Source of the DNA: Methylotenera sp.
GTDB lineage: Bacteria; Pseudomonadota; Gammaproteobacteria; Burkholderiales; Methylophilaceae
Reading direction: 5' to 3'
NCBI GenBank assembly: GCA_013141495.1
Contig: JABFQV010000013.1
Span: 1-64,000 of the forward strand
DNA length: 64,000 bases
The translations under genes and the position numbers were made by a program. Under the pieces are notes generated by a model, which was given only the letters and a program-made list of their open reading frames with translations, was not told where the DNA came from and searched no databases. This document shows positions 26,947 to 36,132 of the stretch, one piece after another (position 1 is the first letter of the stretch; each line of letters opens with the position of its first letter).

Positions 26947-28041
26947 ATGCCCATGAGCAAACATAAAAAACGTCATTTCAAAAAAATCGGCATGCCACCT
27001 GGTTCGCTGGTGCATATAGGTGAAATCAAGCTGGAAAAACCAATCATCAGCTTGATTGAATATGATGCTGTCGATATGAGTGAGCGTGTGTTAACCAGTG
27101 TTGAATTGGCATCATTCAAGCTCGAAAACTATAAAAACGCTAACAAGAAAGTTTGGCTGAATATTCACGGTGTGAATGATGCCGCGCTGATTAAGTTAGT
27201 GGGGGATTTGTTTCATTTGCACCCATTGGTGCAGGAAGATATCCTTAATACCGAGCAGCGTCCTAAGATTGATGAGTTTGACGACTATCTGTTTATTGAG
27301 ACACGTAGTTTTAATTATGAAAAAGACACCATGTCGGTTAGTTCTGAGCAGATTAGCATGGTGCTTGGGCGCGATTTTCTGTTGACGTTTCAAGAGCGTT
27401 CAACCGGTATTTTTGAGCCGGTGCGTCAACGTTTGCGCGGCATGCATGCACATATTTGCGAGCTAGGGGTTGATTACTTAGCCTACTCACTATTAGATAG
27501 TATTGTTGACCGATACTTTAAGGTGCTTGAAGATGTAGGAGATGAAAGTGAGGCGCTTGAAGAGGTATTGTTACATAAGCCAACCAATACTGAGTTGCAT
27601 AGCATTCATCAGCTAAAACACGTGAGCATAGAGTTGCGTCGCGCTGTGTGGCCGCTACGTGAGGTGATTAACAGTTTAACGCGTAATGAAAATAACTTTT
27701 TCTCGCCAGCGACTACACCGTATTTGCGCGATATTTATGATCACACGGTTAATTTCATTGAGTCGCTGGAATCAATCCGCGATAGTTTAAGTAGCATGAT
27801 GGATATTTACATGGCGAGTGTGAGTCAGCGCGTGAATTTAGAGGTGCGTGCATTAACGGTAGTTGCCATGCTGTTTATGCCAGCGACGTTAATTGCGGGT
27901 ATTTTTGGCATGAATTTCCATGAAATGCCTTGGTTAGCTGACAAAGACGGCTTTTGGTGGGCAATGGGTTTGATGGCGAGCATTGCGCTCCTGATGATAA
28001 TGATTTTTTGGCGCAGGCAATGGATAGGCAGCAGTAAATAG
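26947..28041 (+). CDS. corA: Magnesium/cobalt transporter CorA
   Basis: 364 residues. The C-terminus has two membrane helices separated by the pore signature GMN (321-323, in GIFGMNFHEMP). The long N-terminal cytoplasmic funnel domain is intact. It mediates Mg2+ (and Co2+/Ni2+) uptake as a pentamer. An alternative start two codons later (26953) is possible. It begins 10 bp after the permease gene, so it may share the transcript, without functional link. No Mg riboswitch is visible. Confidence 0.95.
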   Translation: MPMSKHKKRHFKKIGMPPGSLVHIGEIKLEKPIISLIEYDAVDMSERVLTSVELASFKLENYKNANKKVWLNIHGVNDAALIKLVGDLFHLHPLVQEDILNTEQRPKIDEFDDYLFIETRSFNYEKDTMSVSSEQISMVLGRDFLLTFQERSTGIFEPVRQRLRGMHAHICELGVDYLAYSLLDSIVDRYFKVLEDVGDESEALEEVLLHKPTNTELHSIHQLKHVSIELRRAVWPLREVINSLTRNENNFFSPATTPYLRDIYDHTVNFIESLESIRDSLSSMMDIYMASVSQRVNLEVRALTVVAMLFMPATLIAGIFGMNFHEMPWLADKDGFWWAMGLMASIALLMIMIFWRRQWIGSSK

Positions 28042-28079
28042 CCTTACCATTCTCGCTTTTGTTTAAATGGTAAGGTTTT
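28042..28079. terminator. Terminator between convergent corA and msrA
   Basis: Ten-bp arms CCTTACCATT and AATGGTAAGG with a 14-base loop, then TTTT. It directly follows the corA stop and can serve both genes. Confidence 0.75.
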
Positions 28080-28085
28080 CAACTT

Positions 28086-28625
28086 TCAGCTTTTAATCAA
28101 AGCCGCATATTTCGCACGAATCTTAGCCGCTTTAGGGGCCGCCACCGCCAAACAATAAGGTTGGTTCGGGTTGTTAGCAAAATAATACTGGTGATAATCT
28201 TCAGCCGAGTAAAACGTCTCCGCCCCATTGATTTGCGTCACAATTGGTGCGTTAAATACATTAGCCGCATTAAATTTAGCAATCATCTTTTTAACCGCAT
28301 CACGCTGAGTGTCATTTTGGCAAAATACAGCAGAGCGATATTGTGTGCCCACGTCGTTGCCCTGACGGTTTGGCGTGGTTGGGTCGTGTGATACAAAAAA
28401 TATTTCTAGCAATGTCTCAAAGCTAATGTTGTTGGCATCAAAAGTAATTTGAATCGCCTCGGCATGACCAGTGTCACCATTGCAAATCGTTTTGTAAGTG
28501 GGGTGCTGCATGTGGCCGCCAATGTAGCCGGACACGACTTTGCTCACACCTTTTAGCTGGCTAAATACAGGTTCAGTGCACCAGAAACAGCCGCCGGCAA
28601 AAATCGCAATTTGTTCGTTGCTCAT
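28086..28625 (-). CDS. msrA: Peptide methionine (S)-S-oxide reductase
   Basis: 179 residues. The catalytic motif GCFWC has C13 as the reactive residue and C16 next to it. GYIGGH, GHAEAIQI and EDYHQYYF are typical. It repairs S-methionine sulfoxide in oxidised proteins, recycled by thioredoxin. The gene is alone, convergent with corA and divergent from the polymerase gene. Confidence 0.96.
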   Translation of the reverse strand: MSNEQIAIFAGGCFWCTEPVFSQLKGVSKVVSGYIGGHMQHPTYKTICNGDTGHAEAIQITFDANNISFETLLEIFFVSHDPTTPNRQGNDVGTQYRSAVFCQNDTQRDAVKKMIAKFNAANVFNAPIVTQINGAETFYSAEDYHQYYFANNPNQPYCLAVAAPKAAKIRAKYAALIKS

Positions 28626-28692
28626 TTGATTTTCCTTAAAAATTTGATTTTATCGTTAGTCAGTTATTTCGAGTAAACATTACAATTGTAGT

Positions 28693-29919
28693 ATGAGTTT
28701 AAATGCGCTTTATGTTGATTTTAATTCCTACTTTGCTTCAGTAGAGCAACAGTTGTTGCCAGAGCTGCGGGGCAAGCCGATTGGCGTGCTTGCTGTAATG
28801 GCAGAAACGACTTGCTGTATTGCGGCAAGTTATGAGGCGAAAGCTTTTGGTATTAAAACCGGCACCTTGGTCAGCGAGGCGCGCAAGCTTTGCCCCGATA
28901 TGATTTTTGTGGAAGCGCGGCCACCTATTTATGTGACATTTCATCACAAGCTCATAGAAATCGTTGAAAGCTGCACACATGTAGAAAAAGTGCTTTCGAT
29001 TGATGAAATGGTATGCAAACTCACCGGTAGCCAGCAAGTACCAGAAAACGCGCTGAAACTAGCTGCAAAAATAAAACATAAAATCAACGCACAATTCGAT
29101 TATATCCGTTGTTCTATCGGCATCGCCCCCAATACGTTTTTAGCCAAAGTGGCGTCTAATATGCAAAAGCCAGATGGCTGTGTGCTGATCGCGCCGCATG
29201 AGTTGCCACAACGATTGTTCGGGTTGAAACTGCGCGATTTAAACGGTATTGGCAAGCAGATGGAAGCGCGTTTGAATCGCTACAAAATCACTACGGTTGA
29301 GCAGTTGTATGTGGCCAACCGGCAACAGTTACAAACGGCTTGGGGCAGTATTGAAGGTGGGCGCATGTATGACAAACTGCGTGGCTTGGAACCTTATTAC
29401 GTGAAAAATGCGCGTAGTAGTTTGGGGCACTCGCATGTGCTACCACCTGAACAGCGCAATGCGGCTGGCGCAAAGGCGGTGTTACATCGCTTGCTACAAA
29501 AAGCCTGCATGCGAATGCGCAGCTATGATTTACTTGCTTCAAGAGTCAGCGTAAAGATTAAATTTAGGAATAATCCTAGCTGGCAGATGGAAAGCGCGGT
29601 TTCACCCACAGATAATACTTTGCGCTTAATTGAAGCGTTAGAAGCTTTTATGCAGCATTATCCACAAATAAAAGCTGAACCTTATGCGGTTGGCGTGTCT
29701 TTGTCAGGCTTGGTAACGGCAGATGAAGTGGCGCGCGATTTATTCCAAATCGAGCCGCTTGAAAACGAAAAGAAATTAAACAAAGCGATTGATACACTAA
29801 ATTTAAAGTTTGGCAAAAACACGATTTATTTTGGCGGTGCGCATGAAGCGCTGAAAGACGCACCTATGCGTATTGCTTTTACACATATTCCTGACATCGA
29901 AGTTGAAGGTGATGTGTAA
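28693..29919 (+). CDS. Y-family DNA polymerase (DinB/UmuC-like)
   Basis: 408 residues. The palm carries the metal ligands D9 (LYVDFNSYFASVEQ) and D104/E105 (LSIDE). A helix-hairpin-helix follows (LRDLNGIGKQMEARL, about 180-194), then a little-finger-like region. The family performs translesion synthesis. It differs from classical Pol IV in length and C-terminus, and no lexA box or imuA/dnaE2 partner was seen nearby, so I give no symbol. The active site looks functional. Confidence 0.88.
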   Translation: MSLNALYVDFNSYFASVEQQLLPELRGKPIGVLAVMAETTCCIAASYEAKAFGIKTGTLVSEARKLCPDMIFVEARPPIYVTFHHKLIEIVESCTHVEKVLSIDEMVCKLTGSQQVPENALKLAAKIKHKINAQFDYIRCSIGIAPNTFLAKVASNMQKPDGCVLIAPHELPQRLFGLKLRDLNGIGKQMEARLNRYKITTVEQLYVANRQQLQTAWGSIEGGRMYDKLRGLEPYYVKNARSSLGHSHVLPPEQRNAAGAKAVLHRLLQKACMRMRSYDLLASRVSVKIKFRNNPSWQMESAVSPTDNTLRLIEALEAFMQHYPQIKAEPYAVGVSLSGLVTADEVARDLFQIEPLENEKKLNKAIDTLNLKFGKNTIYFGGAHEALKDAPMRIAFTHIPDIEVEGDV

Positions 29920-29939
29920 GTTTAGCCGCCAAATTATTT

Positions 29940-29958
29940 ACTCATGAAAATCATGAGT
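29940..29958. terminator. Perfect short hairpin after the polymerase gene
   Basis: ACTCATGA and TCATGAGT around AAA, 21 bp after the stop codon. There is no T-run, so terminator function is weak. Confidence 0.35.
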
Positions 29959-30066
29959 TACACATTATTAACATTATCAGGTAAGCCGAATTAAAAATTG
30001 CCGCGTTGACTGACCACAAGCTGAACGACATGGCTTGATCAATTCTAGAGGTAATGGAGAAGAAAA

Positions 30067-30786
30067 ATGCGAAGTTTCAAGATGCGTAATTTTAAGTTGA
30101 ACGTTGTAAACGGCATGCGAGTGACTATGTTGGCTCCAGCACTAGTGGCAGCAGTATTTGCAACGCCAGCAATGGCAGATGATCAATATGCGGACACTGC
30201 GCGTGTGCTTTCAGTGACCCCGCAAACTGAACGTGTGAATATGCCGCGCCAGGAGTGCCGTACTGAATACCAGCAACAAAGTTATAGTAATGGTGGCGAC
30301 CATTCAATCGCGGGTGCCGTGATTGGTGGCATTGCCGGTGGCTTATTGGGGAATACCATCGGTCGCGGTAATGGTCGAATTGCCGCTGCGGCCGTGGGTG
30401 CTGGTGTCGGCGCCATCGCAGGTGACCGGATCGGTAATGGCCGAAATAATGCAGTGACAACGCGTAGCGTGCCAGTGCAAAGTTGCTATCAGGTGGATAA
30501 CTGGCAAACAGTGAATTCTGGTTATTTTGTGACTTATGAATATAACGGTAGAACCTACAATACGGTGACCAGCGACCATCCCGGACGCTATATTGATGTG
30601 AACGTAGCGGTCGCGCCTAATAGCCGTGTCGTGTCGCAAATCAGCTATATCGCGCCAGCCCGTTACGACAATGACAGATGGGACAGTGACAGATGGGACA
30701 ATGGTCGCGGCAATGGCTATCGCGGCCACGGTAAGCACCGCGATTGGGATAATCGAGGGCATGAAGATAAGCGCCGTTATTATTAA
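30067..30786 (+). CDS. Glycine-zipper 2TM-domain surface protein
   Basis: 239 residues. The start has GGAG eight bases upstream. A signal peptide ends near AMA (about 36-38). Residues about 78-125 are the glycine zipper (AGAVIGGIAGGLLGNTIGRG, then AAVGAGVGAIAGDRIG) of the Rickettsia 17-kDa antigen group. The C-terminus is rich in Arg, Asp, Gly, His and Tyr with a repeat (NDRWDSDRWDNGRG). Members are envelope proteins of unclear function. Confidence 0.8.
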   Translation: MRSFKMRNFKLNVVNGMRVTMLAPALVAAVFATPAMADDQYADTARVLSVTPQTERVNMPRQECRTEYQQQSYSNGGDHSIAGAVIGGIAGGLLGNTIGRGNGRIAAAAVGAGVGAIAGDRIGNGRNNAVTTRSVPVQSCYQVDNWQTVNSGYFVTYEYNGRTYNTVTSDHPGRYIDVNVAVAPNSRVVSQISYIAPARYDNDRWDSDRWDNGRGNGYRGHGKHRDWDNRGHEDKRRYY

Positions 30787-30824
30787 GTACAGTTTTAGTT
30801 AAACCGTTATTGTTTAAGCAACAG

Positions 30825-30860
30825 AACCTGGTCGCCATGAAAATGGCCACCAGGTTTTTT
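30825..30860 (+). terminator. Intrinsic terminator after the glycine-zipper gene
   Basis: Arms AACCTGGT-C-GCCAT and ATGGC-C-ACCAGGTT with one internal mismatch, a four-base loop, and a T-run of six or more. Confidence 0.88.
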
Positions 30861-30945
30861 ATTGCTTATTTTTTATTAAATACGCCCTGGCACCTTGGCT
30901 TACCAGTAAAATTGAAGCAACTCTCATTATAAAAAAAGCAATCGC

Positions 30946-31908
30946 GTGAAACTAACAGTAGATTGTGAAGTAACCAGCCAGTTATCAGCCTTGCAGCAGA
31001 CAAGCGCATTCGCTTACCTGTTGAGCAAAGCCAAGATCACATGGCTGGATATGCCGCTAGAAGCCTTGGTGTGTAATCAATATGGATTAAAGCCAGCGCA
31101 AGATTACCCAATAGCGACAATTGCCGCCAATGCTGATGGTTTGGAGGTTGGCGATGCCTTTTGGTTGCGAGCGGACCCCGTGCATTTAACCATGCAACGT
31201 GATAGCTTTAGCTTGAGTGAACCACTGCCCATACGAGTTGAGCCTGAACATGCCAAAAATATCGTTGCCAGCCTAAATCAGCATTTCGATGCAGAGGGCT
31301 TAACTTTTTTTATTGGTAACTCCGGCGCTTGGTATTTGCGTTTAAGTAACGCGCAGCAAATTAAAACCAGCTTGCCAAGTATCGCTATAGGTAAAAATAG
31401 CTATCACTTTATGCCGCAAGGCGATATGTCAGCCAAGTGGCGCGCATATTTGAATGAGGCGCAAATGTTGTTGTTTACGCACCCGGCCAATGCGGCAAGA
31501 GAGCTCGCCGGGGCCCCCGTTATTAACAGCCTTTGGCTCTCCGGCGGTGGCGCCATGCCGCTGAGCATAAAACCGCAGCATGATGTTGACTTAATAGTAG
31601 CTAACAGTCCTTTTTATCTAGGCTTGGCGCAATGGTCTAATTTGACCAGTCAAGTAATGGCGCCAAGCTTGGGTGATGTAATAAAAAATTCAGCGTCACG
31701 GCAGCATGTGCATTTGCAGTTGACCCACGAGCAATCGCTAGACGATGCTAGTTTTCAGGTATTATTGAATGCATTAAAAACAAAAAAAATTAAAGTACTT
31801 AATTTGAATTTAGGCTGTTACGAAAGAACATTAGTTTTAACCATGACATCCTTAGACCATTACAAATTCTGGCGCAAGTTAAAACCCGTGATGCATTTTT
31901 TAGCGTAA
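30946..31908 (+). CDS. Conserved protein related to the phosphoglycerate-mutase-annotated RecJ neighbour
   Basis: 320 residues, no signal peptide. Motifs NSLWLSGGGAMPL (about 194-206) and SNAQQIKTSLPS are conserved in a betaproteobacterial family often annotated as cofactor-independent phosphoglycerate mutase or RpfE-related. I see none of the alkaline-phosphatase-superfamily metal ligands that a real apgM needs, so enzyme function is doubtful. It ends 13 bp before recJ, and the pairing with recJ is common in this group of bacteria. Confidence 0.6.
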   Translation: MKLTVDCEVTSQLSALQQTSAFAYLLSKAKITWLDMPLEALVCNQYGLKPAQDYPIATIAANADGLEVGDAFWLRADPVHLTMQRDSFSLSEPLPIRVEPEHAKNIVASLNQHFDAEGLTFFIGNSGAWYLRLSNAQQIKTSLPSIAIGKNSYHFMPQGDMSAKWRAYLNEAQMLLFTHPANAARELAGAPVINSLWLSGGGAMPLSIKPQHDVDLIVANSPFYLGLAQWSNLTSQVMAPSLGDVIKNSASRQHVHLQLTHEQSLDDASFQVLLNALKTKKIKVLNLNLGCYERTLVLTMTSLDHYKFWRKLKPVMHFLA

Positions 31909-31921
31909 ATTCTTAATCCAA

Positions 31922-33622
31922 ATGACTTCAATCGTACAGCGTCAAGTTTCAGCAGAGGTGACCCAGATTTTGCAGGCTGCGGGGGTGTCGCCGTTGATGT
32001 CGCGTTTGTTTGCAGCGCGTGGCGTGGTAGATGTGAGCCAGATGAGTACCAATTTAAGCAGTCTGTTGCCACCGCAAAGCCTCACGCATAATCAAGCCAT
32101 GGCTAAATTATTGGCCGATGCTATTGCCGCCAATAAAAAGCTACTAGTGATTGGTGATTACGACGCAGATGGCGCGACGGCGACTGCTGTCGCGGTTAAA
32201 GGCTTGCGGGCACTGGGCGCCAATGTCGGATTTTTAGTGCCTAATCGCTTTGAATACGGCTATGGTTTAACGCCCGAAATTGTTGCGTTGGCCGCTTTGC
32301 AAAAGCCCGACGTCATTATTACTGTTGATAACGGCATTGCCAGCGTGGATGGTGTGCAAGCCGCCAATGCGCTTGGCATACAAGTGCTGATTACAGACCA
32401 TCACCTGCCAGGGCTAGAAACACCGCAAGCCGCTTGCATTATTAATCCGAATCAACATGGCTGCAGTTTTGCCAGCAAACATTTAGCAGGGGTAGGCGTC
32501 ATGTTTTACTGCCTGCTTGGTTTGCGTGCAGAACTACGCGAGCGTGGCGCTTTCGTACAAAAAACCGAGCCCAATATAACCGAACTGCTAGATTTAGTCG
32601 CGCTGGGTACGGTGGCGGACTTAGTCAAGCTAGATGAAAATAACCGCATTCTGGTGGAACAAGGTTTGCGCAGAATTCGTGCGGGAGCTTGCAGTCATGG
32701 CGTTACCGCGCTGCTCAAAATCGCCGCGCGCGCGCCTGCAACGGCCAGCGCGCAAGACTTAGGCTTTTACGTTGGACCAAGGTTAAATGCGGCTGGTCGC
32801 CTGGATGACATGACTTTAGGCATACAGTGCTTGCTGGCAGAAACAGAATCACAAGCCGTGCAAATTGCGCAGCAATTACACGATTTAAATGTGCAGCGCC
32901 GCAGTATTGAAGCCGATATGCAAGACAGCGCCAATATCTCGCTTGAAGAGATTCAAATCGCGCATCAATACTCCATTAGCCTATATCAGCCTGATTGGCA
33001 TCAAGGCGTGATCGGTATTTTAGCTTCACGCGTCAAGGAGCGTCATCATCGCCCTGTTATTGCCTTTGCCGATGCGGGTGATGGGCTGCTTAAAGGTTCA
33101 GGACGCTCAATTGCCGGCCTGCACTTGCGAGATGCGCTGGATTTATTAAGTAAACATCAGCCGGATTTGATTGTTAAGTTTGGCGGCCACGCCATGGCTG
33201 CGGGCCTTACTATCAAGCTTGAAGACTTTAATCTATTTAAACTGAGTTTTGAAATTGTCGTCAAAAGTTTGATTACAGAAGCCGATTTAGAATCTCTATT
33301 AGAAGTTGACGGTAATCTCAGCGTCAATGATATGACGTTTCAAGCCGCGCAAATGTTAGAGAATCAAGTGTGGGGGCAGGGCTTTGCGCCGCCACTGTTT
33401 TATGATGCGTTTGAAGTCATCAGTCAGCGCATATTAGGTGAAAAACACTTAAAGCTCAGCTTAAAGCCAATATCATCGCAATCGTCGCCAGTGATAGATG
33501 CTATTTATTTTAATCAAACTGATTTACTGGATAACCGCATTCAAGCGGCGTATCAATTGCAAACCAATAGCTATAATGGTGCACAGAAAGTGCAATTAAA
33601 TTTACGTTATGTGGCTAACTAA
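31922..33622 (+). CDS. recJ: Single-stranded-DNA-specific 5'-3' exonuclease
   Basis: 566 residues. DHH motifs: VIGDYDADGATATA (about 75-88), VDNGIASVDG, ITDHHLPG. The DHHA1 part has GSGRSIAGLHLRDAL and KFGGHAMAAGLTI. The exonuclease works in recombination (RecF path), mismatch repair and base excision repair. All acidic and histidine metal ligands of the core appear present. Confidence 0.96.
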   Translation: MTSIVQRQVSAEVTQILQAAGVSPLMSRLFAARGVVDVSQMSTNLSSLLPPQSLTHNQAMAKLLADAIAANKKLLVIGDYDADGATATAVAVKGLRALGANVGFLVPNRFEYGYGLTPEIVALAALQKPDVIITVDNGIASVDGVQAANALGIQVLITDHHLPGLETPQAACIINPNQHGCSFASKHLAGVGVMFYCLLGLRAELRERGAFVQKTEPNITELLDLVALGTVADLVKLDENNRILVEQGLRRIRAGACSHGVTALLKIAARAPATASAQDLGFYVGPRLNAAGRLDDMTLGIQCLLAETESQAVQIAQQLHDLNVQRRSIEADMQDSANISLEEIQIAHQYSISLYQPDWHQGVIGILASRVKERHHRPVIAFADAGDGLLKGSGRSIAGLHLRDALDLLSKHQPDLIVKFGGHAMAAGLTIKLEDFNLFKLSFEIVVKSLITEADLESLLEVDGNLSVNDMTFQAAQMLENQVWGQGFAPPLFYDAFEVISQRILGEKHLKLSLKPISSQSSPVIDAIYFNQTDLLDNRIQAAYQLQTNSYNGAQKVQLNLRYVAN

Positions 33623-33678
33623 CATGGTTGCGATAGCAGGAGTCGATTATTAACAACACGATAAAAACTGACCCTCAT

Positions 33679-34518
33679 TTGCTGGTTGAAAGTATGTTTC
33701 AACCAGCTTTGCCACCACGCAAGCCAGACGCTCATAAAGGGTCGTTAGGTAGTGTTGCTGTAATTGGTGGTGATGAAAGCATGGTCGGCGCACTACTGTT
33801 GGCTGCTCGGGCAGCGTTGCTGAGCGGTGCAGGGCGCGTCTATGCTGCAGCGTTAAGCAAAAACGCGCCGGTTGTTGATATGCGCTACCCGGAAATAATG
33901 ATGCGCTCGGCAACAGCACTCACACAATTAGGCCAATTAAATTGCGTAGTCATCGGGCCAGGTTTAGGTCAGTCAAATGAGGCAATTGAACTGTTAGCGT
34001 ATTGGTTGGCGCAGCAGCTGCCACTATTGCTGGATGCTGATGCGTTGAATTTAATCGCCACACATCCGCATCTGCTCAACCAGGTTAAAAATAGGCAAGC
34101 AGCAACGGTCATTACGCCGCACGCAGGTGAGGCGGCTAGATTGCTTGCTAATAGCGCGGAATATATCCAACAAAATCGTATCGATTGCGCACTAAAATTA
34201 TCACAAAAGCTTCATGCTGTCTGCGTGCTAAAAGGTGCAGGCACAGTTTGCGCGCATTACGACGGCAGTTATTTTGTTAACACAACGGGCAACCCGGCAT
34301 TGGCAACCGGTGGCACAGGCGATGTGCTGAGTGGCATTGTTGCGAGCTTAATCGCACAGGGCTTGAGTGCGATAGATGCTACCAAGCTTGGCGTTTATGT
34401 GCATGGTGCTGCGGCTGATGCTTTGCTGGAAAAAGGTCTTGGCCCCGTTGGCGTGACAGCTTCCGAGGTGGCGTTAGAAGTACGCAATATTCTCAATCGG
34501 CTCAATAAGTCAGCTTAA
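33679..34518 (+). CDS. nnrD: ADP/ATP-dependent NAD(P)H-hydrate dehydratase
   Basis: 279 residues from TTG at 33679. The ribokinase-like fold has LPPRKPDAHKGSLGSVAVIGG (about 11-31), TPHAGE and GGTGDVLSG. It dehydrates S-NAD(P)HX back to NAD(P)H. The N-terminal epimerase domain of E. coli Nnr is absent, so it is the monofunctional form. The start is uncertain: TTG has no ribosome binding site, while an in-frame ATT at 33649 lies six bases after AGGAG and would add ten residues; ATG at 33694 is a third option. Confidence 0.9.
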   Translation: MLVESMFQPALPPRKPDAHKGSLGSVAVIGGDESMVGALLLAARAALLSGAGRVYAAALSKNAPVVDMRYPEIMMRSATALTQLGQLNCVVIGPGLGQSNEAIELLAYWLAQQLPLLLDADALNLIATHPHLLNQVKNRQAATVITPHAGEAARLLANSAEYIQQNRIDCALKLSQKLHAVCVLKGAGTVCAHYDGSYFVNTTGNPALATGGTGDVLSGIVASLIAQGLSAIDATKLGVYVHGAAADALLEKGLGPVGVTASEVALEVRNILNRLNKSA

Positions 34519-34636
34519 ATAAAGCTAACGTCTTGAATTGACTGCAATGGCGCATAAAAGCTAGAATGGCGCTGTTTTGGGAAGCGTTGATAAACAACGT
34601 TCGTAAAACAAATTTATTGTAAATTTTAGGGTTCAC

Positions 34637-35389
34637 ATGCCACGAAAATTAGTTGTAGCCAATTGGAAAATGCATGGTAACTTGGCCTCGAATCAACAGC
34701 TTTTAGATGCATACATTCAAAAATTAACCCCGTTAAAAAATACCGATGTTGTAGTTTGTGTGCCTTACCCGTACCTGGCTCAAGCTCAGTCGATTTTACA
34801 AAACACTACTATTGCATGGGGCGCACAAAATTTAAGTAAAGACGCTGTCGGCGCTTTTACCGGTGAGGTGAGCGCGAGCATGTTAAAGGATTTTGGTGCA
34901 AGCTATGTGATTATTGGGCACTCTGAACGTGCAACCGCTTATTGCGAGTCTGATGAGAACATTGCGACTAAATTCATGCAGGCTAAATCTCATGGTTTAA
35001 CACCAATCTTGTGCGTGGGTGAAACGCTAATAGAGCGTGAAGCGGGGGTGATGGAAATGGTGGTGGCTAAACAGATTGACACAATAATGAACATGTATGG
35101 CGCGGCCATTTTTGCCAACACGGTAGTTTCTTACGAGCCGATTTGGGCGATTGGATCGGGCTTGGCGGCAAGTGCTGAGCAAGCGCAAAGTATGCATGAG
35201 TTTATTCGTGGCAGAATCGCTTGTGCCGATAAAGGAGCCGCAGCAAGCTTGAAAATCCTCTATGGGGGGAGCGTAAACCCTCAAAATGCGGTACAATTAT
35301 TCGCTATGCCAGATATTGATGGCGGGTTGATCGGCAAATGCTCGCTAAGTGCTAGTGAGTTTGACGGAATCTGCCGTGCGGCAACCTAA
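34637..35389 (+). CDS. tpiA: Triosephosphate isomerase
   Basis: 250 residues. Substrate-binding N9 and K11 in ANWKMHGN, catalytic His in IIGHSER, catalytic Glu in SYEPIWAIG, and phosphate loops YGGSVNP and GGLIGK. It interconverts dihydroxyacetone phosphate and glyceraldehyde 3-phosphate. Followed by secG, a typical order. Confidence 0.97.
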   Translation: MPRKLVVANWKMHGNLASNQQLLDAYIQKLTPLKNTDVVVCVPYPYLAQAQSILQNTTIAWGAQNLSKDAVGAFTGEVSASMLKDFGASYVIIGHSERATAYCESDENIATKFMQAKSHGLTPILCVGETLIEREAGVMEMVVAKQIDTIMNMYGAAIFANTVVSYEPIWAIGSGLAASAEQAQSMHEFIRGRIACADKGAAASLKILYGGSVNPQNAVQLFAMPDIDGGLIGKCSLSASEFDGICRAAT

Positions 35390-35410
35390 AAGTTGCTTCT
35401 TTTTTAGGTT
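35383..35410 (+). terminator. Weak hairpin at the tpiA end
   Basis: AACCTAAAA and TTTTTAGGTT can pair across a short loop, overlapping the tpiA stop. The stem is AT-rich; readthrough into secG is likely. Confidence 0.35.
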
Positions 35411-35509
35411 AAAATAGCGCAATACGCGTAATGTGAAACTTAAGCGTACTCCAGAAAATTTAAGTGAAGTGTAAAGCTAGCTGTAAAAGTTAAGCGTAAA
35501 AGGTTGAAA

Positions 35510-35845
35510 ATGGAAAAATTAGTATTAGTAATTCATGTGTTGGCTGCGCTCGGTGTGATTGGCCTAGTGCTTTTGCAGCATGGCAAGGGCGCCGACATGG
35601 GTGCGTCATTTGGTAGTGGTGCGTCTGGCAGTCTGTTTGGCGTGTCTGGCTCGTCAAATTTTATGAGTCATGCTACAGCATTTTTTGTATTGATTTTCTT
35701 TACAACCAGCTTAACGCTGGCCTATATGGCAAGTGACAAAGCGGGTGGCGGTAGTGTGGTAAAAGCGCACGCTGCTCAATCAAGTCAAGCGGTTGCTGAC
35801 CCTGCAAAAGTAGAGGCGCCGGCAGCAGAGGTTGTGCCAAAATAG
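35510..35845 (+). CDS. secG: Protein-export membrane protein SecG
   Basis: 111 residues from the ATG at 35510, six bases after AAAAGG; the TTG two codons earlier is less likely. Two membrane helices (about 4-24 and 54-76) flank the conserved cytoplasmic loop QHGKGADMGASFGSGASGSL. It is the auxiliary subunit of the SecYEG translocon. The alanine-rich C-terminal tail (about 80-111) varies in the family. Confidence 0.95.
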   Translation: MEKLVLVIHVLAALGVIGLVLLQHGKGADMGASFGSGASGSLFGVSGSSNFMSHATAFFVLIFFTTSLTLAYMASDKAGGGSVVKAHAAQSSQAVADPAKVEAPAAEVVPK

Positions 35846-35877
35846 TTAATTGTGTTTGAGTTTAAACTCAACAAAAT

Positions 35878-35962
35878 GCCGTCGTGGTGGAATTGGTAGA
35901 CACGCAACCTTGAGGTGGTTGTGACTAAGGTCGTGAGAGTTCGAGTCTCTCCGTCGGCACCA
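35878..35962 (+). tRNA. tRNA-Leu (GAG)
   Basis: 85 nt with encoded CCA. Anticodon stem CAACC/GGTTG with loop TTGAGGT gives anticodon GAG. The variable arm is long (GAC/GTC stem), and the T arm is GAGAG TTCGAGT CTCTC. The acceptor stem GCCGTCG/CGTCGGC has a T-T mismatch at pair 5-68. It lies between secG and nuoA. Confidence 0.95.
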
Positions 35963-36132
35963 AATTTAATGTAACTTGTTATATTTATTAAGTTATTTGT
36001 TGAGAGGTGAGCGCGGCATCAGGTCCTGAATGGCGTGTACTTGTCATAGCAGTATAATAAAACCATGTAAGAGTTAGGTGTTGTTTTGAGTTCATTGAAT
36101 ACTGTTTACATATTTCAGTCTGGGGCTGGCCG

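Noticed and set aside
30343-30762. 139-codon minus-strand frame
   Set aside because: Antisense to the glycine-zipper gene; low-complexity Ile/Ala/Val/Thr composition is a mirror of the repeats.
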